Source: G963704535 sp963704535
GTDB lineage: Bacteria > Chloroflexota > Chloroflexia > Chloroflexales > Roseiflexaceae
DNA length: 64,000 nucleotides
Direction: 5' to 3'
Assembly (NCBI GenBank): GCA_963704535.1
Contig: OY969916.1
Coordinates: forward strand, 5,580,001 to 5,644,000
A model generated the notes under the pieces. It searched no databases. It saw only the letters and a list, made by a program, of their open reading frames with translations, and had not been told where the DNA came from. Made by a program: the position numbers and the translations under genes. Numbering within the stretch: position 1 is the first letter of the stretch; the number at the start of each line of letters is the position of its first letter. Shown in pieces: positions 8,872 through 17,574 of this stretch.

Positions 8872-9207
8872 ATGACCACCACCACCAAGGCAAGGACAGG
8901 CATGCTACGCATCGGCATCATCGTGCTGACCATCGCCACGGCCCTGATCCACTTCTCACTGGCGTTCCCCGACCCAGTGTTCATTATGAATGGCCTCGGG
9001 TACCTGGGGCTGCTGGCCGGGCTGCTCCTGCCGCACCCGTTGCTCGTGCGCTGGCGCCGCCAGATCCGCTGGGCGCTGATCGGCTACACGGCGCTGACGA
9101 TTGTGCTCTGGCTGGCGTTCGGCTCGCGCACCCCGATCGCCTACATCGACAAGCTCGCCGAGCTGGTGCTGATCGGGCTCCTGTTCGTTGAGGACCGCCA
9201 GGCGTAG
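8872..9207 (+). CDS. Small integral membrane protein, unknown function
   Basis: 111 residues with four hydrophobic stretches (about 12-32, 36-55, 64-83 and 90-107) and short polar loops, so a four-helix inner-membrane protein. The loop LVRWRRQIRWA is strongly positive, suggesting a cytoplasmic location. Local sequence matches no family I can name. It stands alone, preceded by a tandem repeat array and followed by a promoter-bearing gap. Confidence 0.7.
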   Translation: MTTTTKARTGMLRIGIIVLTIATALIHFSLAFPDPVFIMNGLGYLGLLAGLLLPHPLLVRWRRQIRWALIGYTALTIVLWLAFGSRTPIAYIDKLAELVLIGLLFVEDRQA

Positions 9208-9294
9208 CGAGCGAATGTTTCCTACACATCGTCGGCAATCATCGCTACGGTACCTGATCCTGGACCCGTCAAACACACATAATCATACGCGGTG

Positions 9295-9303
9295 TGGTAT
9301 ACT
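9295..9303 (+). promoter_or_regulatory. Extended -10 promoter upstream of the RRM gene
   Basis: TGGTATACT, identical to the element at 6278, sits in the 340-nt gap between the membrane protein and the RNA-binding protein. It would give a leader of about 240 nt. Nothing else coding is supported in 9208-9547. Long leaders are common on cold-shock-type RRM genes, but no structure is proven here. Confidence 0.4.
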
Positions 9304-9547
9304 ATCGGTGTTGACCAACGTATGACAGCGAGCTCTGCATCTGTGATCCCTAGTGCTTCCTCGTGCGCTCGCGCAATCTGCCCTCGTCCCGAAGTGTACG
9401 TTGTGGGCGCTCAAGCGAGATGGGCCGGCGTTGAGCTTGCTCCCTCTGGTGCGCATCGAGTTGGTTGAGTATGGATGGCGGAGACCGGGCGATGTACGCC
9501 TGCCGCCCGAGCAGTTGCCACACCAAGATGTGGCGGCGGAGGACACG

Positions 9548-9844
9548 ATGCTGGTGAAGTTATTTGTCGGAAATTTGCCGTGGAGCGTTGGCGACGCCCA
9601 GTTGGAAGAGCTGTTTAACAGCCATGGCGAGGTGCAGAGCGCGCGCGTGATCACCGATCGCGACACAGGTCGCTCGCGGGGCTTCGGCTTCGTCGAGATC
9701 CAGACTGAGGATGTCGCTGCCGTCATTCAGGCGACCAACGGGCGCGAGATCGATGGCCGTCAGATCCGGGTCAACGAGGCCGAGGATAAGCCAGGCGGCG
9801 GCGGCCAGCGCCGCAACCAGCGCGACTCGCGCAACCGCTGGTAG
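9548..9844 (+). CDS. RRM-type RNA-binding protein
   Basis: 98-residue single RRM protein like the cyanobacterial Rbp family. RNP2 is LFVGNL (5-10) and RNP1 is RGFGFVEI (44-51), both with the aromatic residues that stack on RNA. The tail after residue 80 is a short Gly/Arg/Asn-rich stretch (GGGGQRRNQRDSRNRW) as in glycine-rich RNA-binding proteins. Start 9548 has GGAGGA 4 nt upstream; a longer in-frame extension upstream lacks domain similarity. Likely role: RNA chaperone or post-transcriptional regulator, often stress- or cold-induced in relatives. Confidence 0.93.
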   Translation: MLVKLFVGNLPWSVGDAQLEELFNSHGEVQSARVITDRDTGRSRGFGFVEIQTEDVAAVIQATNGREIDGRQIRVNEAEDKPGGGGQRRNQRDSRNRW

Positions 9845-9900
9845 CTGCACTTCTCCGAGCGACGACGTAGCAGCTCACGAGGCCGAACGGAGCACTGATC

Positions 9901-9965
9901 TACCAAAGGCTCATCCCACGCTCTGGCGACACTGTGTCGTCGGGGCGTGGGATGAGCTTTTGGTA
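9901..9965. terminator. Bidirectional hairpin between convergent genes
   Basis: Arms 9901-9921 and 9945-9965 pair at 20 of 21 positions (ACCAAA...CATCCCACGC with its complement). The loop holds a smaller perfect stem, CGACAC-T-GTGTCG. It sits between the converging RRM and phosphoribosyltransferase genes, with A- and T-runs at the stem base on both strands, so it can terminate both. Confidence 0.8.
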
Positions 9966-9989
9966 CGGTTGAAAGCTTACCCCAAGGTG

Positions 9990-10526
9990 TTATGGCTGCC
10001 GCCCCAGCAGCGAAACAGGCGCCGGCAAAGGGACCATGGCAATGCTGGTAGGCTGTGTTTCCCACGGAAAGACCACCCAATCGTCAGTCTGCCATACGTA
10101 CAGATCGGGGGTAAATGCGCTTCCGGCGTTGCGGCACAGAGCGACTGTGTAGACATCGTGGTAGTGACGCATGTTCACCAGGTGGTCTCGCACCGTGATC
10201 ATGGTGGTTCCGGTACCACAAATATCGTCGACCAGGACCGCCTTAAGCCTGCGCCCATCGTCCGGTAACGCGCTAAAGTCCACGGTGATCGAAGCATCGG
10301 TCGCGCTATACAGCTCGTCAGAGCTGTTATAACGAGCCTTGACCTCGTAATAGGGAACCTGAAGCTGGCCGGCTATCTGTCTCGCCGGCTCACGGCCGCC
10401 ACGCGCGATACCAATAACCACCTCGACCTCCCATAGCTCCCTGATGCTCTCCAGTAGCAATGCGACGACGCAATCGTACGTTTGCCGTTCAAGCATCCAT
10501 ACCCGCTTATGTTCGAATACCCGCAT
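9990..10526 (-). CDS. Phosphoribosyltransferase (type I)
   Basis: 178-residue PRTase-fold protein. The PRPP-binding loop is AVLVDDICGTGTT (96-108), with the paired acidic residues and GTGTT turn typical of purine phosphoribosyltransferases. VVIGIARGG (37-44) supplies the pyrophosphate loop. The domain resembles xanthine/guanine- or uncharacterised purine PRTases rather than PyrE. The substrate base is not predictable. It is transcribed from its own promoter and ends at the shared hairpin. Confidence 0.87.
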   Translation of the reverse strand: MRVFEHKRVWMLERQTYDCVVALLLESIRELWEVEVVIGIARGGREPARQIAGQLQVPYYEVKARYNSSDELYSATDASITVDFSALPDDGRRLKAVLVDDICGTGTTMITVRDHLVNMRHYHDVYTVALCRNAGSAFTPDLYVWQTDDWVVFPWETQPTSIAMVPLPAPVSLLGRQP

Positions 10527-10572
10527 GGCGCACCCCTCGCTCTGTATCTTCGCCGCGTGCCCAACGGTTGCA

Positions 10573-10578
10573 TATTAT
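10573..10578 (-). promoter_or_regulatory. -10 box of the phosphoribosyltransferase
   Basis: On the minus strand TATAAT lies 47 nt upstream of the start codon. The only -35 candidate (TTGCGT) has 19-bp spacing, so this is a moderate call. Confidence 0.4.
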
Positions 10579-10671
10579 AGCATTTGACGCCGCCCTATAC
10601 GCAACCTACGAGCTTTGAGAGCCCCTACGACAGCAACGCACAAGTGAATCAATAATGTCATAATTTCCCTC

Positions 10672-10722
10672 TTGACTTTGTGTCAAAGATACACTATAAT
10701 CTTAGTGTGCTTATGACACAAA
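10672..10722 (+). promoter_or_regulatory. Sigma-70 promoter with overlapping inverted-repeat operator
   Basis: TTGACT (10672-10677), 17 bp, TATAAT (10695-10700) is a near-consensus promoter reading toward the DnaJ-like gene. A perfect 9-bp inverted repeat, TTTGTGTCA (10677-10685) and TGACACAAA (10714-10722), brackets the -10 box, so a dimeric repressor bound there would block initiation. No repressor gene is adjacent. Confidence 0.7.
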
Positions 10723-10730
10723 CCACTTGG

Positions 10731-11098
10731 TGAAGATTGGAGTGGGAGAAAACAAGATCGTGGAGGGCGTCCCCTCCACACCTCCCCTTTTTACCAGGTA
10801 CTGTGAAGATTGGAGTGGGAGAAAACAAGATCGTGGAGGGCGTCCCCTCCACACCTCCCCTTTTTACCAGGTACTGTGAAGATTGGAGTGGGAGAAAACA
10901 AGATCGTGGAGGGCGTCCCCTCCACACCTCCCCTTTTTTTCACCAGGTACTGTGAAGATTGGAGTGGGAGAAAACAAGATCGTGGAGGGCGGCCCCTCCA
11001 AATCTCCCCTTTTTACCAGGTACTGTGAAGATTGGAGTGGGAGAAAACAAGATCGTGGAGGGCGGCCCCTCCAAATCTCCCCTTTCATTAGGTACTAT
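10731..11098. repeat. 73-bp tandem array, 5 copies, in the DnaJ-pseudokinase leader
   Basis: Units begin at 10731, 10804, 10877, 10953 and 11026, spaced 73, 73, 76 and 73 bp. Each reads GAAGATTGGAGTGGGAGAAA, then GATCGTGGAGGGCG(T/G)CCCCTCC, whose GGAGGG-CCCCTCC halves pair. The last two units share a variant (GGCC, AAATC), showing unit turnover. The array lies wholly between the promoter at 10672 and the start at 11111, so it is transcribed leader. Confidence 0.9.
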
Positions 11099-11110
11099 AG
11101 CGAGGGCTTG

Positions 11111-12193
11111 ATGGATCTCACCCTTCCCAACCTGCTCCACTTGCTCCGGCAAGCCACCAACCCGCGCGAGATCTTCGGCGCGCTGAACGGCGACCCGCAG
11201 GCCGCGCTCAAGCGGCGCTACCGCGAACTGGTGGCCATCGCCCACCCGGACCGCAACCCTGGGCTGGCCGCCGAGGCCAACGAAGCGTTTCAGGCGCTCC
11301 AAACCTGGTACGCGGCGGCCCAGCGCCAGATCGAGCAGCACGTCTATGGCGCGGCCCCGCAGATCAGCGTCGTCACCAAACTGCACCGATACGTGGGCTA
11401 CGAGCCGCCCCTGCAGGGCGACCTGTGCGAGCTGTTCCCCGCCGACGCGGGCGGCAGCCGCGTGCTGCTCAAGGTCGCACGCGGCGCCCGCAACAACGAC
11501 CTGCTCCAGGCCGAAGTGCAGGCGCTGCGGCGCATCGACCGCGCGCTGGAGGGGCAGGCCGTGCGGCCCCACTTCCCCACGCTGGTCGAGCACTTCCTCA
11601 TGCGCGACGCGGCCGGGGTCCAGCGACAGGGCAATGTGCTGCGCGCCGAGGCCGGCGCCATCTCCCTAGCCGACGTGCTGCGGGCCTACCCCGGCGGCGT
11701 CCAGTTGGCCGACGCGGCGTGGATGTTCAATCGGCTGCTGGCGGCGCTGGGCGTCACCCACAGCCTGGGCATCGTCCACGGGGCAGTGGTGCCGGCGCAC
11801 GTCCTGATCCGCCCCGCCGACCACAACGGCATCCTGATCGACTGGTGCTACAGCGTCGCGGTCGGGGAGCCGCTGAAGGCCATGAGCCCGCCCTACGCCG
11901 CCGACTACCCGCCCGAGGTACGCGAGCGGCAGCCGGCCACGCCCGCCACCGACCTGTACCTGGCCGCGCGCTGCATGGCCCGGCTACTGACGGGCGACTC
12001 GGCCGCCCAGGAGCTGCCGCCCAGCATACCCAAGCCCATCCGCTCGCTGCTGCGCGCCTGCCTCATCCCAGCACCCGCGCGGCGCGCCGCCGATGCCTGG
12101 CAGGTCTTCGACGACTTCCGCGAGATCCTGCACCGACTCCACGGCCCGCGCACCTTCCGGCCCTTCCACATGCCGTCGCCGGTGATAAGATGA
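11111..12193 (+). CDS. DnaJ-domain / degenerate protein-kinase fusion
   Basis: 360-residue protein. Residues 17-75 form a J domain with the Hsp70-stimulating HPD (45-47). Residues about 90-345 resemble a Ser/Thr kinase: the VLLK lysine is present (K121), but the catalytic HRD is HGA (223-225) and DFG is DWC (244-246). It is therefore probably a pseudokinase that binds a ligand or client rather than phosphorylating. The stop codon lies in an octamer tract (TGACAAGA). It shares direction and likely transcript with the VWA gene downstream. I infer that the pair forms a chaperone-recruiting signalling or quality-control unit. Start 11111 has GAGGG upstream. Confidence 0.82.
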   Translation: MDLTLPNLLHLLRQATNPREIFGALNGDPQAALKRRYRELVAIAHPDRNPGLAAEANEAFQALQTWYAAAQRQIEQHVYGAAPQISVVTKLHRYVGYEPPLQGDLCELFPADAGGSRVLLKVARGARNNDLLQAEVQALRRIDRALEGQAVRPHFPTLVEHFLMRDAAGVQRQGNVLRAEAGAISLADVLRAYPGGVQLADAAWMFNRLLAALGVTHSLGIVHGAVVPAHVLIRPADHNGILIDWCYSVAVGEPLKAMSPPYAADYPPEVRERQPATPATDLYLAARCMARLLTGDSAAQELPPSIPKPIRSLLRACLIPAPARRAADAWQVFDDFREILHRLHGPRTFRPFHMPSPVIR

Positions 12194-12248
12194 CAAGATG
12201 AGGGGGTGACAAGATGAGGGTGGAGGATAGAGGGTGGAGGATGGAGCC

Positions 12249-12356
12249 ACGTAAGGGCGTATCGCATACGCCCCACCACCGAACCACGTAAGGGCGTATC
12301 GCATACGCCCCGCCACCGAACCACGTAAGGGCGTATCGCATACGCCCCCACCAAAG
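12249..12356. repeat. Palindromic repeat P1, 3 copies, upstream of the VWA gene
   Basis: Three units carry the palindrome GGGCGTAT-CGC-ATACGCCC, separated by CACCACCGAACCACGTAA-type linkers. The last unit runs into the AGGAGG box of the VWA gene. The same element recurs at 17575 and 32895 in the same orientation relative to the downstream gene. Confidence 0.9.
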
Positions 12357-12365
12357 GAGGACACC

Positions 12366-13358
12366 ATGGGCTACTCAAACTGGAGCGACGCCGCCTACCA
12401 ATCGCGGCAGAACCATCGCAGCGCGACCAACCAGACCGCCTTCACCTACGACCAGCACGTCAACGCCACCGGCGTGGTCAAGGTCCACGACCAGATGAAT
12501 CCGTACGGCAAAACCCGCGAGAGCCGCGACAGCAACGAGCACCCTGACTCGGTCTCGATCGCCGTGGTCTTCGACGTCACCGGCTCAATGGGCACCGTGC
12601 CGCGCGTGCTCCAGACCAAGCTCGGCTCGCTGATGCGGCTGCTGATCCAGAAGGGCTATGTCGAGCACCCGCAGGTCCTCTTCGGCGCCGTGGGCGACGC
12701 CTACTGCGACTCCGTGCCGCTCCAGATCGGCCAGTTCGAGTCCGGCCTGGAGATGGACGACGAGCTGGGCAAGATCTACCTGGAGGGCGGCGGCGGCGGC
12801 CAGGTCCACGAGACCTACGAGCTGGCGGTCTACTTCCTGGCCCGCCACACCACGATCGACTGCTACGAGAAGCGCGGCCACAAGGGTTACATGTTCACGA
12901 TCGGCGATGAGAAGCCCTACGGGGTAGTGCGGCGCCAGCACGTCCGCGAGCACATCGGCGACACGCTGGAGCAGGACATCCCGGTCGAGCGGATCGTCGC
13001 CGAGGCGCAGCAGCGCTACGAATACTTCCACATCATCCCGACCAACACCTCGCACGGGCAGAACCCGGAGGTCCAGGCGCGCTGGAAGGAGCTGCTGGGC
13101 GAGCGCGTCCTGCTGCTGGACGACGAGTCGGCCGTCTGCGAAACGATCGCGCTGGCGGTCGGGCTGTGCGAAGGCGCGATCGACGACCTCGGCAGCGGCG
13201 CCGACGACCTGATCCAGGCCGGCTACGCCCCGGCCGCCGCCGCCACCGCCGCCACCGCGCTCACCCGCTACGCCGCCGTGCGCGGCCCGGTCGCGCGCGT
13301 CGCCCGCGGCCTGCTGCCCGTCAGCGCTACGCTTGAACTCAACGACGGCCGGCTCTAA
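12366..13358 (+). CDS. VWA-domain protein paired with the DnaJ-pseudokinase
   Basis: 330-residue protein with a von Willebrand A fold. The first strand and MIDAS-like motif is VVFDVTGSMG (D70-x-T72-x-S74). The rest includes LFGAVGDAYCD, an acidic and Gly-rich loop (GGGGGQVHETYELA) and a C-terminal Ala-rich helix (about 275-305). No signal peptide or membrane segment is seen, so it is a cytosolic metal-dependent adhesion module that probably assembles a complex. AGGAGG precedes ATG 12366. Neighbourhood and strand suggest function with the upstream J-domain protein; the partner interaction is inference. Confidence 0.82.
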   Translation: MGYSNWSDAAYQSRQNHRSATNQTAFTYDQHVNATGVVKVHDQMNPYGKTRESRDSNEHPDSVSIAVVFDVTGSMGTVPRVLQTKLGSLMRLLIQKGYVEHPQVLFGAVGDAYCDSVPLQIGQFESGLEMDDELGKIYLEGGGGGQVHETYELAVYFLARHTTIDCYEKRGHKGYMFTIGDEKPYGVVRRQHVREHIGDTLEQDIPVERIVAEAQQRYEYFHIIPTNTSHGQNPEVQARWKELLGERVLLLDDESAVCETIALAVGLCEGAIDDLGSGADDLIQAGYAPAAAATAATALTRYAAVRGPVARVARGLLPVSATLELNDGRL

Positions 13359-13390
13359 CTATCACAGGGTTTACGCGGTACTTTTCTTCC

Positions 13391-13436
13391 TTTTCTCGAC
13401 GATTTTCGCCCGGTCGGGCGAAAATCGTCGAGAAAA
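13391..13436. repeat. 22-bp-arm palindrome (copy A of a covarying pair)
   Basis: Arms 13391-13412 and 13415-13436 are perfect complements around a 2-nt loop; the core is TCGACGATTTTCGCCCG. Followed by AGAT and GGGTGAAATACCTTGCTGCC. It lies 32 bp after the VWA stop and can terminate transcription. A second copy with compensatory changes is at 44631-44672, followed by nearly the same flank. Confidence 0.85.
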
Positions 13437-13520
13437 AGATGGGTGAAATACCTTGCTGCCGCAGGCAATAGAGCATTGCAAACGCCACTGCGTAAGACCT
13501 GTCAACGAAGGATCATTTGT

Positions 13521-14844
13521 ATGCGCCACGCCTACCTGACCGTCGATCTCGGCTTCGGCGACGCCGGCAAGGGCTCGATCGTCGACTACCTCACCCGCGC
13601 CCACACCGCGCACACCGTCGTGCGCTACAACGGCGGCGCGCAGGCCGGCCATCGCGTGGTGGCGGCCGGCCGAACCGCCGCGTGAGCACGTCTTCGCCCA
13701 GTTCGGCAGCGGCACCTTGGCCGGTGCCGACACGCACCTCTCCCGGTTTATGCTGCTGGACCCGCTGGCGATGGTCGCCGAGGAGCGGCATCTCCAGGCC
13801 ATCGGCGTGCCGGACGCCTTTCAGCGCACCACCATCGACGAGCGCGCGCTGATCATCACGCCCTTCCAGCGGGCGGTCAACCGGCTAAAAGAGCTTGAAC
13901 GCGGCGACGGGCGGCACGGCAGTTGTGGCGTGGGCATCGGCGAAACGATGGTCGATTACCTGGAGCACGGCCAGCGCGCGCTGTTCGCCGGCGACCTGCG
14001 CGACGCCGACATCCTACGCGCCAAGCTGCGGTTTCTACGCGAGGTGAACCTGGAGAAGGCCCGCGCGCTCCGGCTGCCCGACAGCGAGCCGGTCGCCCTG
14101 GAGCGCCAGCCGCTGCTCGACCCGAACTGGTCCGGCTGGCTCATCGACGCCTATCGCGACTTCGCCGGCCAGGCCAAGATCGTGCCCGGCACGCACCTGC
14201 ACGCGATCCTCGATCGTCCCGGCGCGGTCGTCTTCGAGGGCGCGCAGGGCGTACTTCTGGATGAATGGAACGGCTTTCACCCCCACACCACTTGGAGCAC
14301 CACCACCCTGGAGTATGCCGACCGCCTCTTGCGGGAAGCCGGGTACAGCGCTCCCACCACGCGCATCGGTATCACCAGGGCCTACGCCACCCGGCACGGC
14401 GCCGGGCCGCTAGTGACTGAAGATCCGGCCCTGGCTCGCGCGCTACCTGATCCCAACAACGGCTTCGGCGCCTGGCAGCGCGGCTTCCGCGTCGGCTGGC
14501 TCGACCTGGTCATGCTGCGCTACGCGCTCGATGTTGTCGGCCCACTCGACGGGCTGGCCGTGACATGCCTGGACCGGCTGGCTGCGCTCCCGGAGCTGCG
14601 CGTCTGCCGCCGCTACCACTACGACACCTTCGCCGTCGAGCGCATCGCCCGCTCCTCGACCCCGCACGCGCTGCCGTACCAGGAGCAGATCACCCGCAGC
14701 CTGGCTCGCTGCCGCCCTCGGCTTGAGAGCGTGGCGAGCCCGGCGGCCCTGCTGGAGCTGTTGGCCACCGAGCTTGGCGTGCCGGTTCACCTAGTCTCGG
14801 AGGGTCCGACGGCAGAGGAGAAGCGGATCCTGGTAGATGTTTGA
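13521..14844 (+). pseudogene. Adenylosuccinate-synthetase (PurA)-like gene with a frameshift
   Basis: PurA joins IMP and aspartate using GTP. The first frame (13521-13685) carries GFGDAGKGS (catalytic Asp, P-loop) and NGGAQAGHRVV with the conserved His (H44). It then hits a stop. The next frame continues REHVFAQFGSGTLAGADTHL and runs to 14844 with VVFEGAQGVLLDEW and the rest of the family. Joined length, about 440 residues, is normal. A single-base shift near 13665-13680 explains the break; a sequencing error cannot be excluded. The sequence is divergent from housekeeping PurA, so it is probably a paralogue with an altered substrate. Confidence 0.75.
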
Positions 14845-14861
14845 TCACTGAGCATGAAGGG

Positions 14862-15317
14862 CTATGCTGGTCGTGCGACCCACGATTCGACGGTCAGATC
14901 GGTTACTTCCCCAATTCGTGCGAAGTCCGCATCCGCTGATACGAGGGCGCAGTTCCAGCACTTGGCCACCGCCGCGATCCAGAGGTCGTTATCAGAGACG
15001 CCGATCGCTGTGAGCGTCACCTTCCGTCGTTTTGCCGAGTCCTTCGGCCCGAAGCGGTCGAGCAGCGCCGCCTTGAGGCTACCGTACCAGTCGGCTGTCG
15101 CCGAATCGATCTCGTAGACCAGTAGGCGTAAGCAAAGGGCCTCGACCTGGCGCAGATTCTGTGTGCGTCGCGCCGACCGCTCGGCCATGAACACCAGTTC
15201 ACCCTGAACAATGACACAAGTTGTAAGCTGGCGTGGATCAATTGGCGTGATGCGCCCAAGAAGCTGCGCATCGCCGGCGAGCAGCCGGCTACAGTGATTC
15301 GTATCGAGGAGGTACAT
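14862..15317 (-). CDS. vapC: PIN-domain ribonuclease toxin (VapC type)
   Basis: 151-residue PIN domain. Acidic metal-binding residues are all present: D5 (LLDTN), E40 (VQGE), D109/D111 (SDNDLW) and D129/D131 (SADAD). Such proteins cut tRNA or rRNA unless bound by an antitoxin. ATG 15317 overlaps the stop of the small upstream gene by one base (TGATG), so the two are coupled. An in-frame TTG at 15320 is less likely. The gene order, small protein then PIN toxin, is the usual toxin-antitoxin arrangement. Confidence 0.88.
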   Translation of the reverse strand: MYLLDTNHCSRLLAGDAQLLGRITPIDPRQLTTCVIVQGELVFMAERSARRTQNLRQVEALCLRLLVYEIDSATADWYGSLKAALLDRFGPKDSAKRRKVTLTAIGVSDNDLWIAAVAKCWNCALVSADADFARIGEVTDLTVESWVARPA

Positions 15318-15577
15318 CAAGTCGCCTCGATGGGCGATCGAGATGCGTATACCTCGGCGAGACGTTCATCCAGATCGTCGCCGGCCCATGTGCCGGCCAC
15401 ATCCAAGAGAACTTGGCGGCCTTCCGGCGTCATAACGCCCACATCTGCATCTGTGGGCGATGCGTCGATCACGATGACCACGTGATAGCTGCCAGGAAGA
15501 AGGTCGTGCGATACGGAAACCACGAGTGTGCCGGCTTCCGTGATCGTGGCCTCGGCCTCGATAGTGCGCATTGTCAT
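15317..15577 (-). CDS. Probable antitoxin partner of the PIN toxin
   Basis: 86-residue protein encoded directly upstream of, and coupled to, the PIN toxin. The first half (TIEAEATITEAGTLVVSVSH) is strand-rich and could be a DNA-binding swapped-hairpin or small beta domain. The C-terminal end (GDDLDERLAEVYASRSPIEA) is a charged helix typical of the toxin-neutralising tail of antitoxins. No named antitoxin family is obvious. Start 15577 has GGAG with 8-nt spacing; ATG 15583 would be only 2 nt from it. Confidence 0.65.
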   Translation of the reverse strand: MTMRTIEAEATITEAGTLVVSVSHDLLPGSYHVVIVIDASPTDADVGVMTPEGRQVLLDVAGTWAGDDLDERLAEVYASRSPIEAT

Positions 15578-15659
15578 GGGCATTTCTCCAGTGTTCAGGG
15601 CCGGATGATTCGTGTTCCTTCGACGACATTATACCATCAGCTATAGACCGATATTAGCT

Positions 15660-17492
15660 TTATAAGCGCCGATAAAAGCTCACCCGCTCGGCCGTCTCGA
15701 TCATCTGGATCGCGAAGTGACCGGACGTGAACACCGCCGTAGTCTGGCCCAGCTTTTGCGCCATCGCCGCCGTGAGCGTCCCCACCGACACCGTTCGCGC
15801 TTGCCCCAGCGTCCCTGTTACCTCGTCCTCGGCGCCGTCCTTCCGCAGGCTCTTCGCGAACGTCGTTTCGTCGCGCAGCTCGACCGCGAAATGCAGCAAC
15901 TCCGGCTGCTGGTGGATATCCAGGCGCTGCACGTCACCATTAAACAGGCACAACAAGATGTTCTCCGACAGGCGCTCCATCCGCAGCATCGGCAGCGGGG
16001 TGCCGCCCGCCAGCGTGGCGTAGGCGTCGATCAGCAGCCCTGGGTAGCCGGAGACGACATCGGAGCGGATGAGCGCGCCAGTTACCTGCTGGTAGGCGAA
16101 CGTCCAGGGGTGCATCTGGTCGCACTCGACATCGGCCTTTGTAACCCGTCCGATGCTGTACGCGCCGTCGAGCAGGCAGCCCATCCAAGTCGGATCGAGC
16201 TGGAAGAAGCGGATCGACTCGCGTGGCAGGAGCTGCTCGTCAGGGATGAGATTGGCGAAGGGCACGCCGCGCAGCACCTGGAGATCGTCGCGCCAATCCT
16301 TGACCGTGTCAGGCATCGCCGTGTCGATCGGATGCTCCCGCAAAGGATGATCCTGGCCGGCCTGTAGGAGCGCGCGCTTGTGGTCCTGGTCGCGCCGCCG
16401 CTTCCAATCATAGAGCGCAGTCGAGAACGCAGTGCTTTGCAGCGCCATGAGCCGCCCCAGCTCCCACGCCGCCGCGTAGCCGACGTCGAACATCCCGACA
16501 TCGGCGTAGTAGCGTAGCAGGCTGTCCGAGGCGCGCGCCGGCAGCGTGACCGCATCGGCCACCGCGCCGAGCGCGAACGGGCCGCGATACCAGGCCACGC
16601 TGCGCCCGCCCTGCCGCAACTGGTGCCGCACCGGCACGAAGCCCTGTTTGAGAAACGCCTCCGCCGCACTATTGGCACTCTGCGGCATGCGAAAATCGCC
16701 GCCGTCCTGCGCGAGCTGCCGGGCCATATGCGCGAAAGTCTGCTTGTCGTCGACGCAGGCGAAGCGCCAACTCGCCAGGCTGATCAGCCGGACCTTGGCA
16801 TCCGGCCCGGTCTGCGTGCCGAAGTCGAACGTTCGCTTCGCCTGATCCTGCGGGTCGGGCCGGTAGCGCCCCTCGACTGAGACCAGGTGGACGATGCTGC
16901 TGCTGCCCGGCCTGGGCAGCCGGTTGCCCAGGATCGCCGCCGCCTCGCCGCCCTCGGCCTGGCTGCGCCGCACGTGCGCCAGGTAGCGCAGCTCGTCGTG
17001 GCCCGGCATGATCTGCGCCAGCAGTTGGCGCGGCACGTCGATCACCGTCACACGGTCGTCCGGCTTCTGGGGCGCCTCCAGCGTGATCGGCGGCATATAT
17101 GCGGCGCCCGCGCCCAGTTCGCTCAGCGCGATCACCTGCGGCTCCGGCTTCTCGCTCTCGTCAAACAGCAGCAGCACTAGCCAGGTCAGCGGCGCGCTGG
17201 TGCCATCCGGGCTGCGCTCCCACGGCAGCGAGCTGCGATCGAGGATGATATGCGGCAAGACATTGCTGTGATCGCCCAGGCTGCCGGCGGGGGGAAACAT
17301 CGCGCGAACCGTCGCCGGCGGGAGGCTAAACCGATCGCCGCCGACATACAAGCGGCGCGACGCCGGAAAGGTCGTAGTCGTGACCGCGATCGTTTGCTCC
17401 AGTCGGACGTGGTACTCGCCGCTCTTGAGCGTCGGCTGTAGGTAAGCGCTGAACGTAATCTGGTCGGCGCTGCTCGGCACTGTCGTTGTCAT
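15660..17492 (-). CDS. Conserved cluster protein, unknown function (610 aa)
   Basis: Last gene of the minus-strand cluster. 610 residues, no signal peptide, no membrane segment, no domain I can name. The N-terminus (ITFSAYLQPTLKSGEYHVRL) is strand-rich. It is followed by a distinctive block, RRLYVGGDRFSLPP, then PPAGSLGDHSNVLPHIIL and a DRSSLPWER motif. The C-terminal third includes GYPGLLIDAY and LRMERLSENILLCLF. I believe similar proteins accompany DUF6603-like genes elsewhere, but cannot verify it here. Start 17492 is preferred because GGAG lies upstream; a TTG at 17504 would cover it. Confidence 0.7.
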   Translation of the reverse strand: MTTTVPSSADQITFSAYLQPTLKSGEYHVRLEQTIAVTTTTFPASRRLYVGGDRFSLPPATVRAMFPPAGSLGDHSNVLPHIILDRSSLPWERSPDGTSAPLTWLVLLLFDESEKPEPQVIALSELGAGAAYMPPITLEAPQKPDDRVTVIDVPRQLLAQIMPGHDELRYLAHVRRSQAEGGEAAAILGNRLPRPGSSSIVHLVSVEGRYRPDPQDQAKRTFDFGTQTGPDAKVRLISLASWRFACVDDKQTFAHMARQLAQDGGDFRMPQSANSAAEAFLKQGFVPVRHQLRQGGRSVAWYRGPFALGAVADAVTLPARASDSLLRYYADVGMFDVGYAAAWELGRLMALQSTAFSTALYDWKRRRDQDHKRALLQAGQDHPLREHPIDTAMPDTVKDWRDDLQVLRGVPFANLIPDEQLLPRESIRFFQLDPTWMGCLLDGAYSIGRVTKADVECDQMHPWTFAYQQVTGALIRSDVVSGYPGLLIDAYATLAGGTPLPMLRMERLSENILLCLFNGDVQRLDIHQQPELLHFAVELRDETTFAKSLRKDGAEDEVTGTLGQARTVSVGTLTAAMAQKLGQTTAVFTSGHFAIQMIETAERVSFYRRL

Positions 17493-17520
17493 CGCCTTCT
17501 CCAAACCTTGATATGTGTCC

Positions 17521-17560
17521 CTTGTCAGTTGTCAGTTGTCCGTTGTCAGTTGTTGGTAGA
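17521..17560. repeat. Heptanucleotide tract (TTGTCAG)
   Basis: Units of TTGTCAGT/TTGTCCG type repeat with a 7-nt period just upstream of the 610-residue gene, next to palindrome array P1. Confidence 0.7.
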
Positions 17561-17574
17561 TTCTCGGTTCTTCG

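Noticed and set aside
10737..11028. Small ORFs running through the 73-bp array
   Set aside because: They merely translate the repeat units; the real start of the DnaJ-pseudokinase gene is at 11111 after a ribosome site.
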